NCBI GenBank assembly: GCA_902799765.1
Contig: CADCBZ010000033.1
Coordinates: forward strand, 1 to 59,646
DNA length: 59,646 bases
From: an uncultured Prevotellaceae bacterium
GTDB taxonomy: Bacteria > Bacteroidota > Bacteroidia > Bacteroidales > Bacteroidaceae
Direction: 5' to 3'
The notes beneath the pieces are model-generated. The model saw only the letters and a list, made by a program, of their open reading frames with translations, was not told the DNA's origin and ran no database searches. Position numbers and translations under genes: made by a program. The stretch's first letter is position 1; the number at the start of each line of letters is the position of its first letter. Shown piece after piece: positions 28,071-36,747 of the stretch.

Positions 28071-28101
28071 TTGCATTATTCAACCTTTTTGCCTATATTT
28101 G
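28071..28101 (+). promoter_or_regulatory. Promoter of the binding-protein / sensor operon
   Basis: TTG (28071-28073) and TATATTTG (28094-28101) are 20 nt apart, followed by CATCC. The first start codon is 39 nt downstream. Confidence 0.8.
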
Positions 28102-28140
28102 CATCCAAATGAATAATTCAACCGTAGCCCCTGACTCCTT

Positions 28141-29082
28141 ATGTGGAAACAGAAGACTAAACGGATAGTGAGACGGTTCAATTACACCTTGACGGTATTG
28201 ACCCTCTTTCTTTGGCTAGCACCAGGCTTAGCCAAGGCAGAGCAATTCATCTTCACTACAGCATGGACGGCTCAGGCACAATTTGCCGGTTACTATATCG
28301 CAAAAGAAAAAGGATTCTACAAACAAGCAGGTCTTGACGTTGTCATTCAACATCCCTCACTGACCAGTTCTGCTTTCCACCGTTTACAGACTGCACAGAC
28401 CAATGCCATCATGATGTCGATGATGTCGGCCATTGATTTTATCTCTCAGGGCATCCCTTTGGTGAACATCTTTCAGGACTCGATGAACAGCAGTAATATC
28501 CTGGTGACGCGTTGGGAGATCTTCAATTCCGACCCCAGCTATATGGCCATGATCATGAACCATCGGGAGAAAATGAACTTTGAGTGGGTACGTTTCACCA
28601 GCAATATCAACCTGTTCCTCTCTGGTGCGGTAGATGCAATGATGGCACTTAGTTATAATGAGTATTATCAGCTACAACAAGCAGGTTTCAAGATGACAGA
28701 AGAAAGCATCTACAGGTTCAGTGAGAATGGTTACAACATTCAGGAGAACGGCGTCTATGTGATGCGTGACTATTATCTGTCTCATCGTGACGAATGTCGT
28801 CGTTTCGCAGAGGCAACCCGTAAAGGATGGGAATGGGCGGCAGCACATCCGGAGGAGGCGATGGAGATTGTGATGAAGTATGTGCATCGCTATAATTCAC
28901 CTACCAATGCTGTGATGCAGAAACTGATGTTCAAAGAGACGCTCCGCCTTCAGATTGACCGCGACTCTAAGCGACGCGAATTCCGTGTCAGACCTGACAT
29001 GGTGGAGAAAGCTTCTCGGATGATGCTCGAAAGCGGTATGATTAAACGAAGCGTGACTTATAAAGAACTGACTGGCCAATGA
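28141..29082 (+). CDS. NMT1/THI5-like periplasmic binding protein
   Basis: The 313-residue product has a signal peptide (cleavage after LAKA, ~32). It has the typical start of ABC-type substrate-binding proteins of the NMT1/THI5/TauA group (FTTAWTAQAQFAGYYIAKEKGFYKQAGLDVVI). In transport systems these bind pyrimidine thiamine precursors, sulfonates or similar small molecules. No permease or ATPase gene is near. Instead two membrane sensors follow, the first with an ATGA overlap, so a ligand-sensing role is inferred. Around residue 125 the sequence passes from NSSNILVTR directly to WEIFNSDPSY. Relatives usually have about 15-25 more residues here, so an in-frame loss is possible. Confidence 0.85.
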   Translation: MWKQKTKRIVRRFNYTLTVLTLFLWLAPGLAKAEQFIFTTAWTAQAQFAGYYIAKEKGFYKQAGLDVVIQHPSLTSSAFHRLQTAQTNAIMMSMMSAIDFISQGIPLVNIFQDSMNSSNILVTRWEIFNSDPSYMAMIMNHREKMNFEWVRFTSNINLFLSGAVDAMMALSYNEYYQLQQAGFKMTEESIYRFSENGYNIQENGVYVMRDYYLSHRDECRRFAEATRKGWEWAAAHPEEAMEIVMKYVHRYNSPTNAVMQKLMFKETLRLQIDRDSKRREFRVRPDMVEKASRMMLESGMIKRSVTYKELTGQ

Positions 29083-30548
29083 AAAAGATATTAACAGCCT
29101 TACGCCGTTCGCTCTCGGCACGTCTCAGCTTTGCTGTGGTGCTCTTTGTGGCTATCATCTTTGTGGGGGCATTCAGTATCATGTTCTCTGAAGCACGTGA
29201 CATCATCAGAGAAGAAGCTTGGGGTAAAGCCACGAAGACACTTGAAGGCACTGTCTTACATATTGACAACACCCTCCGACGTGTTGAGGTGGCATCAGAT
29301 AATATGCTCCGTGTCATCGAAAAAAACCTCAACAAGCCCGACAGCATGTTTTCAATCAGCAGGCAGGTTCTTGTAAACAACTCAGAACTTACAGGCTGCA
29401 GTATCTCTTTCGATCCATACTACTATAAAGAGAAAGGCCGTTACTTCTCGGCTTACGCGTATAATGACGGTGACAGTATCCAGACAGAACAGGAAGGAAC
29501 TGACAACTATCAGTATCACTGCATGGACTGGTATCTGATACCCAAACTTCTCGATCGTCCCTACTGGATTGAGCCCTTTATGGAAGATGCGACAGAAGGT
29601 ATTATTGTGAAGGATATCTTTTCATCCTATAGTCGTCCCATCCACGATGCCAAGGGGAACAGCGTCGGAACCTTCTCTGTCGATATCCGTCTGGAGTGGT
29701 TCACTAAGATGATTGCCCAAATGAAGCCCTACCCTCATTCCTTCTGCGTCATGCTCGGAAAAGGAGGTTCTTATCTTGTACACCCTGACACGACAAAGCT
29801 GTTCTACGAGACCATTTTCACCCGCACGCTTGAGAAGCCGGATTCGATGAAAGAAGCCCTTGGCACTTCGATGCTGGCAGGAGAGAGCGGGCACAGGATC
29901 CTGGATTATGAAGGAGAGCCCTGTCACGTATTTTACAAACCTTTTAAGAATACGGGATGGAGCGTTGCAATTGTCATACCCGAGAGTGATATCTTTGCAC
30001 CTTACCAACGTCTGAGGAGTTATACCTTATGGATTTCGGCAGCCGGACTAATCCTGTTACTTCTCTTCTCTCTGATAACCATCCGCCACAGTCTCAAGCC
30101 ACTCCAAGAACTGGCAGAAACCACCCATCGGGTTGCCAATGGTGACTTCTCTGCCACCGTTGCTAATAGTATGCGCGCTGACGAGATTGGTCAGCTGCAA
30201 CGTAGTTTCACAAAGATGCAGCAGTCGCTTGACACCTACACCTATGAACTGCGTAATGAGACGGAAACTCTTAAGGAACGTAACGAGGAATTGCTTGAAG
30301 CCTACGAACGTACTAAAGAGGATGAACGCATGAAGACGGCCGTACTTCATAAGATGCCTGATAAGATGGCAGCCCCTGTGGCAGAAATCTTTACGACAGC
30401 CCAGCAGGTGTGTGACCACTATGGAAAGGACACGCTGGACTTTGGGAAGGCCACAGACACATTATATGTTAATGCCAATCAGGTCACCATACTCCTTGAC
30501 GAGATGATCAGGGCGGCTCAGGAAGAAAGGAGGCAGGCGCATGAGTAA
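29079..30548 (+). CDS. dCache-HAMP membrane sensor with degenerate kinase region
   Basis: The 489-residue protein has a first membrane helix (~17-37), an extracytoplasmic dCache-like domain (~40-300), a second helix (~315-336), HAMP (~337-390) and a coiled coil (~385-415). The dCache region contains TGCSISFDPYYYKEKG and GNSVGTFSVDIRL. It then aligns with the H-box of the next gene, but the phospho-accepting His is replaced: KMPDKMAAP against LSHQIRTP. The protein ends after about 70 further residues with no ATPase domain. I infer a pseudokinase or adaptor that dimerises with, or tunes, the kinase encoded next. The start overlaps the binding-protein stop (ATGA). Confidence 0.82.
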   Translation: MKKILTALRRSLSARLSFAVVLFVAIIFVGAFSIMFSEARDIIREEAWGKATKTLEGTVLHIDNTLRRVEVASDNMLRVIEKNLNKPDSMFSISRQVLVNNSELTGCSISFDPYYYKEKGRYFSAYAYNDGDSIQTEQEGTDNYQYHCMDWYLIPKLLDRPYWIEPFMEDATEGIIVKDIFSSYSRPIHDAKGNSVGTFSVDIRLEWFTKMIAQMKPYPHSFCVMLGKGGSYLVHPDTTKLFYETIFTRTLEKPDSMKEALGTSMLAGESGHRILDYEGEPCHVFYKPFKNTGWSVAIVIPESDIFAPYQRLRSYTLWISAAGLILLLLFSLITIRHSLKPLQELAETTHRVANGDFSATVANSMRADEIGQLQRSFTKMQQSLDTYTYELRNETETLKERNEELLEAYERTKEDERMKTAVLHKMPDKMAAPVAEIFTTAQQVCDHYGKDTLDFGKATDTLYVNANQVTILLDEMIRAAQEERRQAHE

Positions 30549-32370
30549 GCTCATCAAACAAATCAAGCAATCTCTGCCATTAAGACTGAGTCTGAGCATT
30601 CTTGCTTTCACGGTGATTATCTTTATGATTACCATCGGAATTATTTTCGTCCGTACACGACATTTCGTCAGACAGACAGCCACCGAACAGGCGACTCAGA
30701 TTCTTAATAATACCGCCCAGAGCATCATGGGTCTGATGGGACAGGTGGAGGTTGCCACCGAAAACTCTGAATGGCTCGTCATACGCAAGCAACATCCAGA
30801 CTCCATCATGGCGTTCTCACGTCGGATTCTGGAACTGAATCCTGACGTTTATGGCTGTAGCATTTCATTCGAGCCTTATTTCTTCGCGGACCAGGGGAAA
30901 TACTTCTCAGTCTATTCATCCAATGAAGACGGACACATCGAGACCGAACAAGAGGGAAGCAATGACTACGATTACTTTATGATGACATGGTATCAGGAAC
31001 CGATCCGCCAAGGCAAAGCCTGTTGGGTGGATCCCTTCCATGACTATACTCCAGGCACCTCATACGACATGATGATCACCTCTTACTGCAAGCCACTCAT
31101 TGATACTAACGGACGTACCATCGGCGTCATCTCCACCGATCTCTCTCAGCGCAAGTTGTCACAGATACTATTACAGGAGCGTTTCTTCCCCAATGCCTAT
31201 TTCATCATAACAGGTGAAAGCGGAAATTTCATTGCCACCAGTAATGATCGGGCGCTTCCAGACGATCTGAACCGTAGCGACTGTGTCGTAGTAAGCCTCA
31301 TTCTGCCTAACACTAATTGGAAACTATCCTATATCTGTCCCGATAAAGACATCTTCAAGGGCTACAACCTGTTGGTTTATATCGTCGTTTCGCTGATTAT
31401 ATTCGGATTGTTACTGATGCTGGCATTCGGTTATTTCGTTGTCAACCGTTTCGTCTCTCCAATCAAAACCCTTGCCAATCAGGCACAGAAGATGGCTGAT
31501 GGACAGTTTGACAGTCATCTCAAACATACGAAACGCATCGACGAGACAGGACAGTTACAGAACAGCTTCGTCAGTATGCAGGAGTCCATCGCTAACTACG
31601 TCAGCAACCTGAAACATGTGAAGAATGAGACTGAGCAACGTAACCAGGAATTGATTATCGCCAAAAGCAAAGCTGAGGAAGCAGACCGCAAGAAGGCTGC
31701 CTTCATCCAAGACCTGTCCCACCAGATCCGTACACCTCTTAATATTATAGGCGGTTTTACTCAAGTACTACGTGACGAACATGAGGCAATGAATGAGACT
31801 GAGGTGTCGACAATCACCCATGACATCATGCAGAACAGCCATACCATCACCCATATCATCGACAACTGGATGAGGACATTGGCACTGGAGGGTATTGATA
31901 AGGTGGAACGCCACGATGAGATCAGCTGCAATGAGATATGCAAGATCGCTGCTGAGACCATCACGCTCCGCAATCCTGATGCTGTCACACTCAAAGTGGA
32001 GCACCATGTGCCTGACAGTCTGCATATCATTACCGATCAGGACTGTCTATTGAAGGTTCTCTCCGAGTTGCTTCACAATGCCAATAAATACACGCAGGAA
32101 GGAAGTATCTCCATCTGCTGTATTCAGCCCGACAGCCAGTCCGTCTGCTTCATGGTCAGTGACACAGGCCCTGGTATTGCAGAGGAACTGCACGAACACG
32201 TGTTCACACAGTTCACTAAACTCGATGATTTCAGCGAGGGACTTGGCATGGGTCTCACCCTATGTAGAAAATTAGCGGGCCTCCTTGGTGGTCATATCAC
32301 ACTGGATGCAGCATATACCAAGGGAGCCCGCTTCGTACTGACGTTACCGATCAGTCCGGAAAGAACTTAA
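30541..32370 (+). CDS. dCache-HAMP sensor histidine kinase
   Basis: The 609-residue product has membrane helices at ~17-38 and ~278-300, an extracytoplasmic dCache-like domain between them and HAMP (~300-352). A coiled coil leads to HisKA with the phospho-accepting His in [11 protein letters not shown] (~394). HATPase_c follows with N-box [10 protein letters not shown]1 DTGPGIAEE and G2 [11 protein letters not shown]. All kinase motifs are intact. The extracytoplasmic part is similar to that of the preceding protein ([35 protein letters not shown]), so the two arose by duplication. The start overlaps the previous gene by 8 bp. No response regulator is encoded nearby. Confidence 0.92.
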   Translation: MSKLIKQIKQSLPLRLSLSILAFTVIIFMITIGIIFVRTRHFVRQTATEQATQILNNTAQSIMGLMGQVEVATENSEWLVIRKQHPDSIMAFSRRILELNPDVYGCSISFEPYFFADQGKYFSVYSSNEDGHIETEQEGSNDYDYFMMTWYQEPIRQGKACWVDPFHDYTPGTSYDMMITSYCKPLIDTNGRTIGVISTDLSQRKLSQILLQERFFPNAYFIITGESGNFIATSNDRALPDDLNRSDCVVVSLILPNTNWKLSYICPDKDIFKGYNLLVYIVVSLIIFGLLLMLAFGYFVVNRFVSPIKTLANQAQKMADGQFDSHLKHTKRIDETGQLQNSFVSMQESIANYVSNLKHVKNETEQRNQELIIAKSKAEEADRKKAAFIQDLSHQIRTPLNIIGGFTQVLRDEHEAMNETEVSTITHDIMQNSHTITHIIDNWMRTLALEGIDKVERHDEISCNEICKIAAETITLRNPDAVTLKVEHHVPDSLHIITDQDCLLKVLSELLHNANKYTQEGSISICCIQPDSQSVCFMVSDTGPGIAEELHEHVFTQFTKLDDFSEGLGMGLTLCRKLAGLLGGHITLDAAYTKGARFVLTLPISPERT

Positions 32371-33305
32371 AGTGGATAATCTTCGAATGCATAAAGTACG
32401 GTAGAGAGATAGCGCTCGCCCGTATCAGGCAATAATACCACAATCTTCTTACCCTTATTCTCTGGACGCTTAGCCACCTGAATGGCTGCATAGAGGGCTG
32501 CACCTGCAGAGATACCTACCAGCAGACCTTCACTCTGTGCAATCTCACGACCCGTGCGGATGGCATCGTCGTTCTCCACGTCAAACACCTCGTCGATCAC
32601 GTCTGAGTTGTAGGTCTTGGGGATGAAGCCTGCACCGATACCCTGGATCTTGTGAGGACCGCTGGGCTGTCCGTTCAGGACGGCACTCGACTTGGGCTCA
32701 ACGGCGATGATCTTCACATTGGGGTTCTGCTCCTTCAGATACTTACCTGTACCAGAGATGGTACCACCAGTACCTACACCACCAACGAAGATATCAACCT
32801 GGCCATCGGTATCGCGCCAAATCTCAGGACCCGTTGTAGCGTAGTGTTTTGCGGGGTTGGCAGCGTTCTCGAACTGCTGGAGGATCACGGCTCCAGGGAT
32901 GGAGTCACGCAGTTCCTCGGCAGCGCGGATGGCACCTGGCATACCGTCTTTTCCAGAGGTGAGGCGTACCTCGGCACCGTAGGCCTTCACGAGGTTTCTG
33001 CGCTCAATACTCATGGTTTCGGGCATGGTAAGGATAAGATGGTAACCCTTGACGGCTGATACCAGTGCCAGTCCTACGCCCGTATTTCCTGATGTCGGCT
33101 CAATGATGGTAGCGCCAGGTTTCAAAATACCCTTTGCCTCTGCATCCTCGATCATCGCCAATGCGATACGATCCTTCACGCTGCCGCCAGGATTAAAAAA
33201 CTCTACTTTGGCAATCACGGGTGTCTCAAGACCCTTTGCCTGTGAATACTTGTTGAGCTCCAGAAGTGGGGTGTTGCCGACGAGCTCAGTCAGCTGTTTT
33301 GCAAT
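32367..33305 (-). CDS. cysK: Cysteine synthase A, start codon missing or non-canonical
   Basis: This PLP enzyme makes cysteine from O-acetylserine and sulfide. The family sequence begins [19 protein letters not shown]. The PLP lysine is in [11 protein letters not shown], the substrate loop is [10 protein letters not shown], the phosphate cup is [14 protein letters not shown] and the PLP-ring serine is in [10 protein letters not shown]. The homology starts at 33305 with an ATT codon. No ATG, GTG or TTG in frame lies between it and 33479, and that upstream part is promoter and structured leader. Relatives start with ATG-Ala-Lys-Ile just here, so a few codons have probably been lost. An ATT start is a less likely alternative. 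The 3' end overlaps the kinase gene by 4 bp. Confidence 0.9.
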   Translation of the reverse strand: MAKQLTELVGNTPLLELNKYSQAKGLETPVIAKVEFFNPGGSVKDRIALAMIEDAEAKGILKPGATIIEPTSGNTGVGLALVSAVKGYHLILTMPETMSIERRNLVKAYGAEVRLTSGKDGMPGAIRAAEELRDSIPGAVILQQFENAANPAKHYATTGPEIWRDTDGQVDIFVGGVGTGGTISGTGKYLKEQNPNVKIIAVEPKSSAVLNGQPSGPHKIQGIGAGFIPKTYNSDVIDEVFDVENDDAIRTGREIAQSEGLLVGISAGAALYAAIQVAKRPENKGKKIVVLLPDTGERYLSTVLYAFEDYPL

Positions 33306-33334
33306 ATATAAATAATGTAATAACCTAAATTTTA

Positions 33335-33434
33335 ATCTTGTATTCAGTGCAAGGTCAGTGCAAGCCGAGCGCAATCGAATGTATTCGAATTGCTGAGGCG
33401 CCGCCTGAGCTCGCTGACGAATCTCATATTCGTC
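33335..33434 (-). promoter_or_regulatory. Structured 5' leader of cysK
   Basis: Just after the predicted transcription start lies a perfect hairpin GACGAAT/ATTCGTC (33416-33434). A second domain follows, with AGGC/GCCT and a CGAAT/ATTCG stem enclosed by AGCGAGC/GCTCGGCT. The same architecture follows the promoter at 47490, so this is probably a recurrent leader element. Confidence 0.55.
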
Positions 33435-33436
33435 GG

Positions 33437-33467
33437 CAAAGGTACGGCGTTTTTCGCAACCCCACAA
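33437..33467 (-). promoter_or_regulatory. Promoter of cysK
   Basis: On the minus strand TTG (33467-33465) and TACCTTTG (33444-33437) are 20 nt apart. The leader is about 125 nt. Confidence 0.75.
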
Positions 33468-33488
33468 TACCTTTTGCATGTTATTCGC

Positions 33489-33550
33489 ATACCATAAACA
33501 TGGTATTTTGCACAAAAAGTTGCAATTATTCTATTTTTTTTGTACCTTTA
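33489..33550 (+). promoter_or_regulatory. Promoter of the ZIP transporter with adjacent palindrome
   Basis: TTG (33520-33522) and TACCTTTA (33543-33550) are 20 nt apart. A second -7-like TATCTTTG is at 33559-33566. Upstream is a perfect palindrome ATACCAT-aaac-ATGGTAT (33489-33506), placed between the divergent cysK and ZIP promoters, where an operator would be expected. Confidence 0.6.
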
Positions 33551-33575
33551 CGCCCAAATATCTTTGTACTCGATT

Positions 33576-34177
33576 ATGACAACAACATTAGTCATAGGAC
33601 TGTTGATTCCACTGTTGGGCACGATGCTCGGCTCGGCGTTTGTGTTCTTTATGTGGGACGAGATGTCGGTACGATTGCAAAAGTCGCTATTGGGTTTTGC
33701 ATCGGGCGTGATGGTGGCTGCCTCGGTGTGGTCGTTACTGATTCCTGCGATGGAGATGGAAGTTAATAGTGGCAAATGGGCAGTATTCCCTGCTGCTGTT
33801 GGTTTCCTGTTAGGTATGGGATTCCTATTACTCATCGATGAACTGACACCACACCTGCATATCGGCACGGACAAGCCAGAGGGTTTGCGCTCGCATCTGT
33901 CGAAGACGGCGATGCTTGCCCTTGCTGTCACCATCCATAACCTGCCAGAAGGAATGGCCGTTGGTGTGGTGTTTGCAGGAGCTGATAACGGCGCAACGCA
34001 TATTTCATCATGCCCGTTCTCCCTTACATGCTCGCCTTTGCCGCAGGCGCCATGTTCTACGTCGTGGTCGAGGAGCTCATCCCTGAAGCCTCTAATGGTC
34101 AGCACTCAAACCTCAGCACCATCGGCTTTGCCATTGGCTTTGTCCTGATGATGGTGCTCGATGTGGTTATGAATTAA
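33576..34177 (+). pseudogene. ZIP-family metal transporter with internal deletion
   Basis: ZIP proteins bring zinc or iron into the cytoplasm through eight membrane helices. The first half is normal (helices 1-3, then helix 4 with HNLPEGMAVGVVFAG). After ADNGATHI the frame goes wrong and ends at 34148. In another frame the genuine C-terminal helices follow without gap: FIMPVLPYMLAFAAGAMFYV, then VVEELIPEA and GFAIGFVLMMVLDVVMN, with a stop at 34175-34177. The helix 5 metal site (QNFPEG-type) and helices 5-6 are missing, roughly 190 nt or more. Both ends are in perfect condition, so an assembly gap near 34005 is likelier than decay. Confidence 0.85.
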
Positions 34178-34216
34178 ACTCTACGAGTATTGAAACTCAC
34201 AAAAACAAATACGATT

Positions 34217-35452
34217 ATGAAGAAGTACATGAAGATTTCACCCCTTGTGCTGACAGGCATACTGCTCGTTGCCTGTGGAAATAAGCAGCAGACAGAGGTG
34301 ACAACATCGAACAACCTCTTTTCGACACTGCTCGGCAAGAGCGAGGCAGAGGTCCAGGCTCGTATCGACAGTATCTGGACGCACTTCTTTACGCCAGGCG
34401 ACATCAGCAAGTATGATGCCGACGCCGAGAAATGCGTCTATTATGAGGTAGGCGACTCGATGGGCATCATCGTAGATACAGGTAGTAACGACGTGCGTAC
34501 CGAAGGTATGTCATACGGCATGATGATCAGTCTGCAACTTGACAAGCGCGAAGTGTTCGACAAACTCTGGCGATGGGCCAAGACTTATATGGCATACCCC
34601 GCAGATAGTCCATGGGATGGCTATTTCTGCTGGCAATGTGCCCTCGACGGCACGCAAATCGGACAGAGCAACGCCTCCGACGGAGAGATCTATTTCGTCA
34701 CAGCCCTCTTCCTCGCCGCCGAGAAATGGGGCGAACCGCAGTATGCTGCCGATGCCAATGAGATTCTTCACAAGGTAACATCGAAGGACGGCAAGGCATC
34801 GGGCATCTATAACCTCTTCGACGACTCGACGCGTCTTGTCACCTTTGTTCCCAATGAAGAAGTTCACTGGTACAGCGATCCGTCTTATTGTCTGCCTGCC
34901 TTCCTCGACCTCTGGGCAGAGAAGGCAGATGCGAAGAATGATTTCTGGCGCGAGGCTGCCGACAAGGCACGTTGGCTATTAGAGGCATCCCAGGACTCAG
35001 TGACAGGTCTCTATCCCGACTACTGTCTCTTCGACGGAAAGCCCTATCGCCGTCCTAACTTCGACTACAATACCGACCGCTATCAGTATGATGCCATCCG
35101 CTGTCCGATGAACGTCGGTATGGATTATTATCTCACAGGGGCGGCTCGAGAAGCCCAGCGCACGATGATGCGCCGACTGCTGACATTCTTCAAGAATGAA
35201 GGATTCAAAGGCGGACAATTCAACCTTGATGGTACTGAGCCTACAGGCAACTACACCGAGGGTATGGCTGGAGCCAATGCCGTGGGAGCCTTTGCGCTGG
35301 CAGACAGCGACAATGAAGAAGATCGCGCGCTGGCCCGCGAATATGTGCAGCGGCTCTGGGATGTCCAGCCCCCAACAGGCAAATGGCGGTACTATGTCGG
35401 CATGGTGTATTTCCTCTCCATGCTTCATGTCTCTGGCCATTTTGCTTTATAG
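34217..35452 (+). CDS. GH8 glycoside hydrolase, probably oligoxylan reducing-end xylanase
   Basis: The start at 34217 gives a lipoprotein signal (MKKYMKISPLVLTGILLVAC, lipobox Cys at 20). The ~410-residue product matches family GH8. The general acid Glu is in RTEGMSYGMM, and other conserved parts are SPWDGYFCW, NASDGEIYFV, HWYSDPSYCLPAF and DYNTDRYQYDAIRCPMNVG. The overall layout is closest to reducing-end xylose-releasing exo-oligoxylanases (Rex) of Bacteroidota. Chitosanase or endoglucanase activity also occurs in GH8. As a lipoprotein it would act on oligosaccharides in the periplasm. There are no SusCD genes beside it, so it is not part of an evident polysaccharide locus. Confidence 0.87.
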   Translation: MKKYMKISPLVLTGILLVACGNKQQTEVTTSNNLFSTLLGKSEAEVQARIDSIWTHFFTPGDISKYDADAEKCVYYEVGDSMGIIVDTGSNDVRTEGMSYGMMISLQLDKREVFDKLWRWAKTYMAYPADSPWDGYFCWQCALDGTQIGQSNASDGEIYFVTALFLAAEKWGEPQYAADANEILHKVTSKDGKASGIYNLFDDSTRLVTFVPNEEVHWYSDPSYCLPAFLDLWAEKADAKNDFWREAADKARWLLEASQDSVTGLYPDYCLFDGKPYRRPNFDYNTDRYQYDAIRCPMNVGMDYYLTGAAREAQRTMMRRLLTFFKNEGFKGGQFNLDGTEPTGNYTEGMAGANAVGAFALADSDNEEDRALAREYVQRLWDVQPPTGKWRYYVGMVYFLSMLHVSGHFAL

Positions 35453-35472
35453 TCAAATAATAAACGAATGAT

Positions 35473-36741
35473 ATGAGACAGAAAATCTTTTATTGGTTAC
35501 TGATTATTGGTTATTGTTCGGCGCAGGCGCAGACCCTGGAAGAGTGCCAGCGGGCGGCAGAACAGAACTACCCGCTGATACGGCAGTATGACCTTATCGA
35601 GAAAACCACCAATCTCACAATGGCTAATATCGGCAAAGGCTGGCTGCCGCAGGTGTCGGCTTCGGCACAGGCCACGTATCAGAGTAATGTGGTGGCATTC
35701 CCTGACCAGTTTGAGCAGATATACCAGCAGATGGGCCTCGACATGCAGAGCCTGAAGAAAGACCAGTATCGCGTGGGCATTGACGTCAGCCAGACCATCT
35801 ACGACGGTGGTGCCATCAGCAGTCAGAAGGCCATCGCCCGCGAGCAGGGTAAGGTGCAGGCGGCACAGAACGAAGTAAATTTATATAATGTACGCAAGCG
35901 CGTGAACGAGATGTACTTCTCGCTGCTGTTGCTCGACGAGCAAATCAAGTTGAACAGCGACTTGCAGGAACTGCTGGCAGGCAACGAGCGGAAACTGGAG
36001 TCGATGTTTCGTGGTGGCACTGCAGCTGAGAGCGACTGGCAGAGTGTGAAAGCCGAGCGGTTGAACGTCATCCAGAAGAAGACTAGTCTGGAGTCACAAA
36101 AGCGCATGCTCCAAACGATGTTATCGACTTTCTGCGGTATTGAGGTGAAGAATCCTCAGAAGCCCACTGTTGCCGAAGTCAATGCTACGAACAACCGTCC
36201 TGAGCTGAGGCTCTTCGATGCGCAACTCCGTTTGGCAGACGCTCAGGAGAAGGCGCTTAACTCTGCCTTGATGCCAAAGTTAGGTGTGTTTGCACAGGGC
36301 TATTACGGTTATCCCGGCCTGAATATGTTCGAGGATATGACACGTTACGAATGGTCGTTGAACGGCATCATCGGTGCCCGCCTCACCTGGAACATCGGCG
36401 CTCTCTACACCCGTAAGAACGACAAGGCGAAGCTACAATTACAGCGTGACCTGACAGAGTCGAACCGCGAGGTATTTCTCTTCAACAACAACTTGGAACA
36501 GATTCAACAGAACGAGGAGATCGCCCGCTATCGTCAGCTGATGGCCGACGACGAGGAAATCATCTCTTTGCGCTCCGCCGTCCGCCAGGCTGCAGAGTCG
36601 AAACTCTCACATGGCATCATCGACGTGAACGACTTGGTGCGCGAAATCAATCAGGAGAACGCCGCCCGCGTCAGTCAGTCGATGCACGAGATTGAGATGC
36701 TGAAGGAAATCTACGACAATAAGTTTACGACCAATAATTAA
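35473..36741 (+). CDS. TolC-family outer-membrane efflux protein
   Basis: The 422-residue product has a signal peptide (cleavage near SAQAQ, ~20) and the TolC-type start TLEECQRAAEQNYPLI. Two long helical hairpin repeats follow (YNVRKRVNEMYFSLLLLDEQ, ALNSALMPKLGVFAQGYYGY). It would form the outer-membrane channel of a tripartite exporter. It is followed in order by an HlyD-type adaptor, a double ATPase and two permeases on the same strand with gaps of 6-23 bp or overlaps, so the five genes form one export operon. Confidence 0.92.
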   Translation: MRQKIFYWLLIIGYCSAQAQTLEECQRAAEQNYPLIRQYDLIEKTTNLTMANIGKGWLPQVSASAQATYQSNVVAFPDQFEQIYQQMGLDMQSLKKDQYRVGIDVSQTIYDGGAISSQKAIAREQGKVQAAQNEVNLYNVRKRVNEMYFSLLLLDEQIKLNSDLQELLAGNERKLESMFRGGTAAESDWQSVKAERLNVIQKKTSLESQKRMLQTMLSTFCGIEVKNPQKPTVAEVNATNNRPELRLFDAQLRLADAQEKALNSALMPKLGVFAQGYYGYPGLNMFEDMTRYEWSLNGIIGARLTWNIGALYTRKNDKAKLQLQRDLTESNREVFLFNNNLEQIQQNEEIARYRQLMADDEEIISLRSAVRQAAESKLSHGIIDVNDLVREINQENAARVSQSMHEIEMLKEIYDNKFTTNN

Positions 36742-36747
36742 CGAAGC

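Noticed and set aside
33306-33515. N-terminal extension of CysK of 70 residues
   Set aside because: It contains the promoter, the predicted RNA start and palindromic stems, and has no match to CysK. The open frame is by chance.
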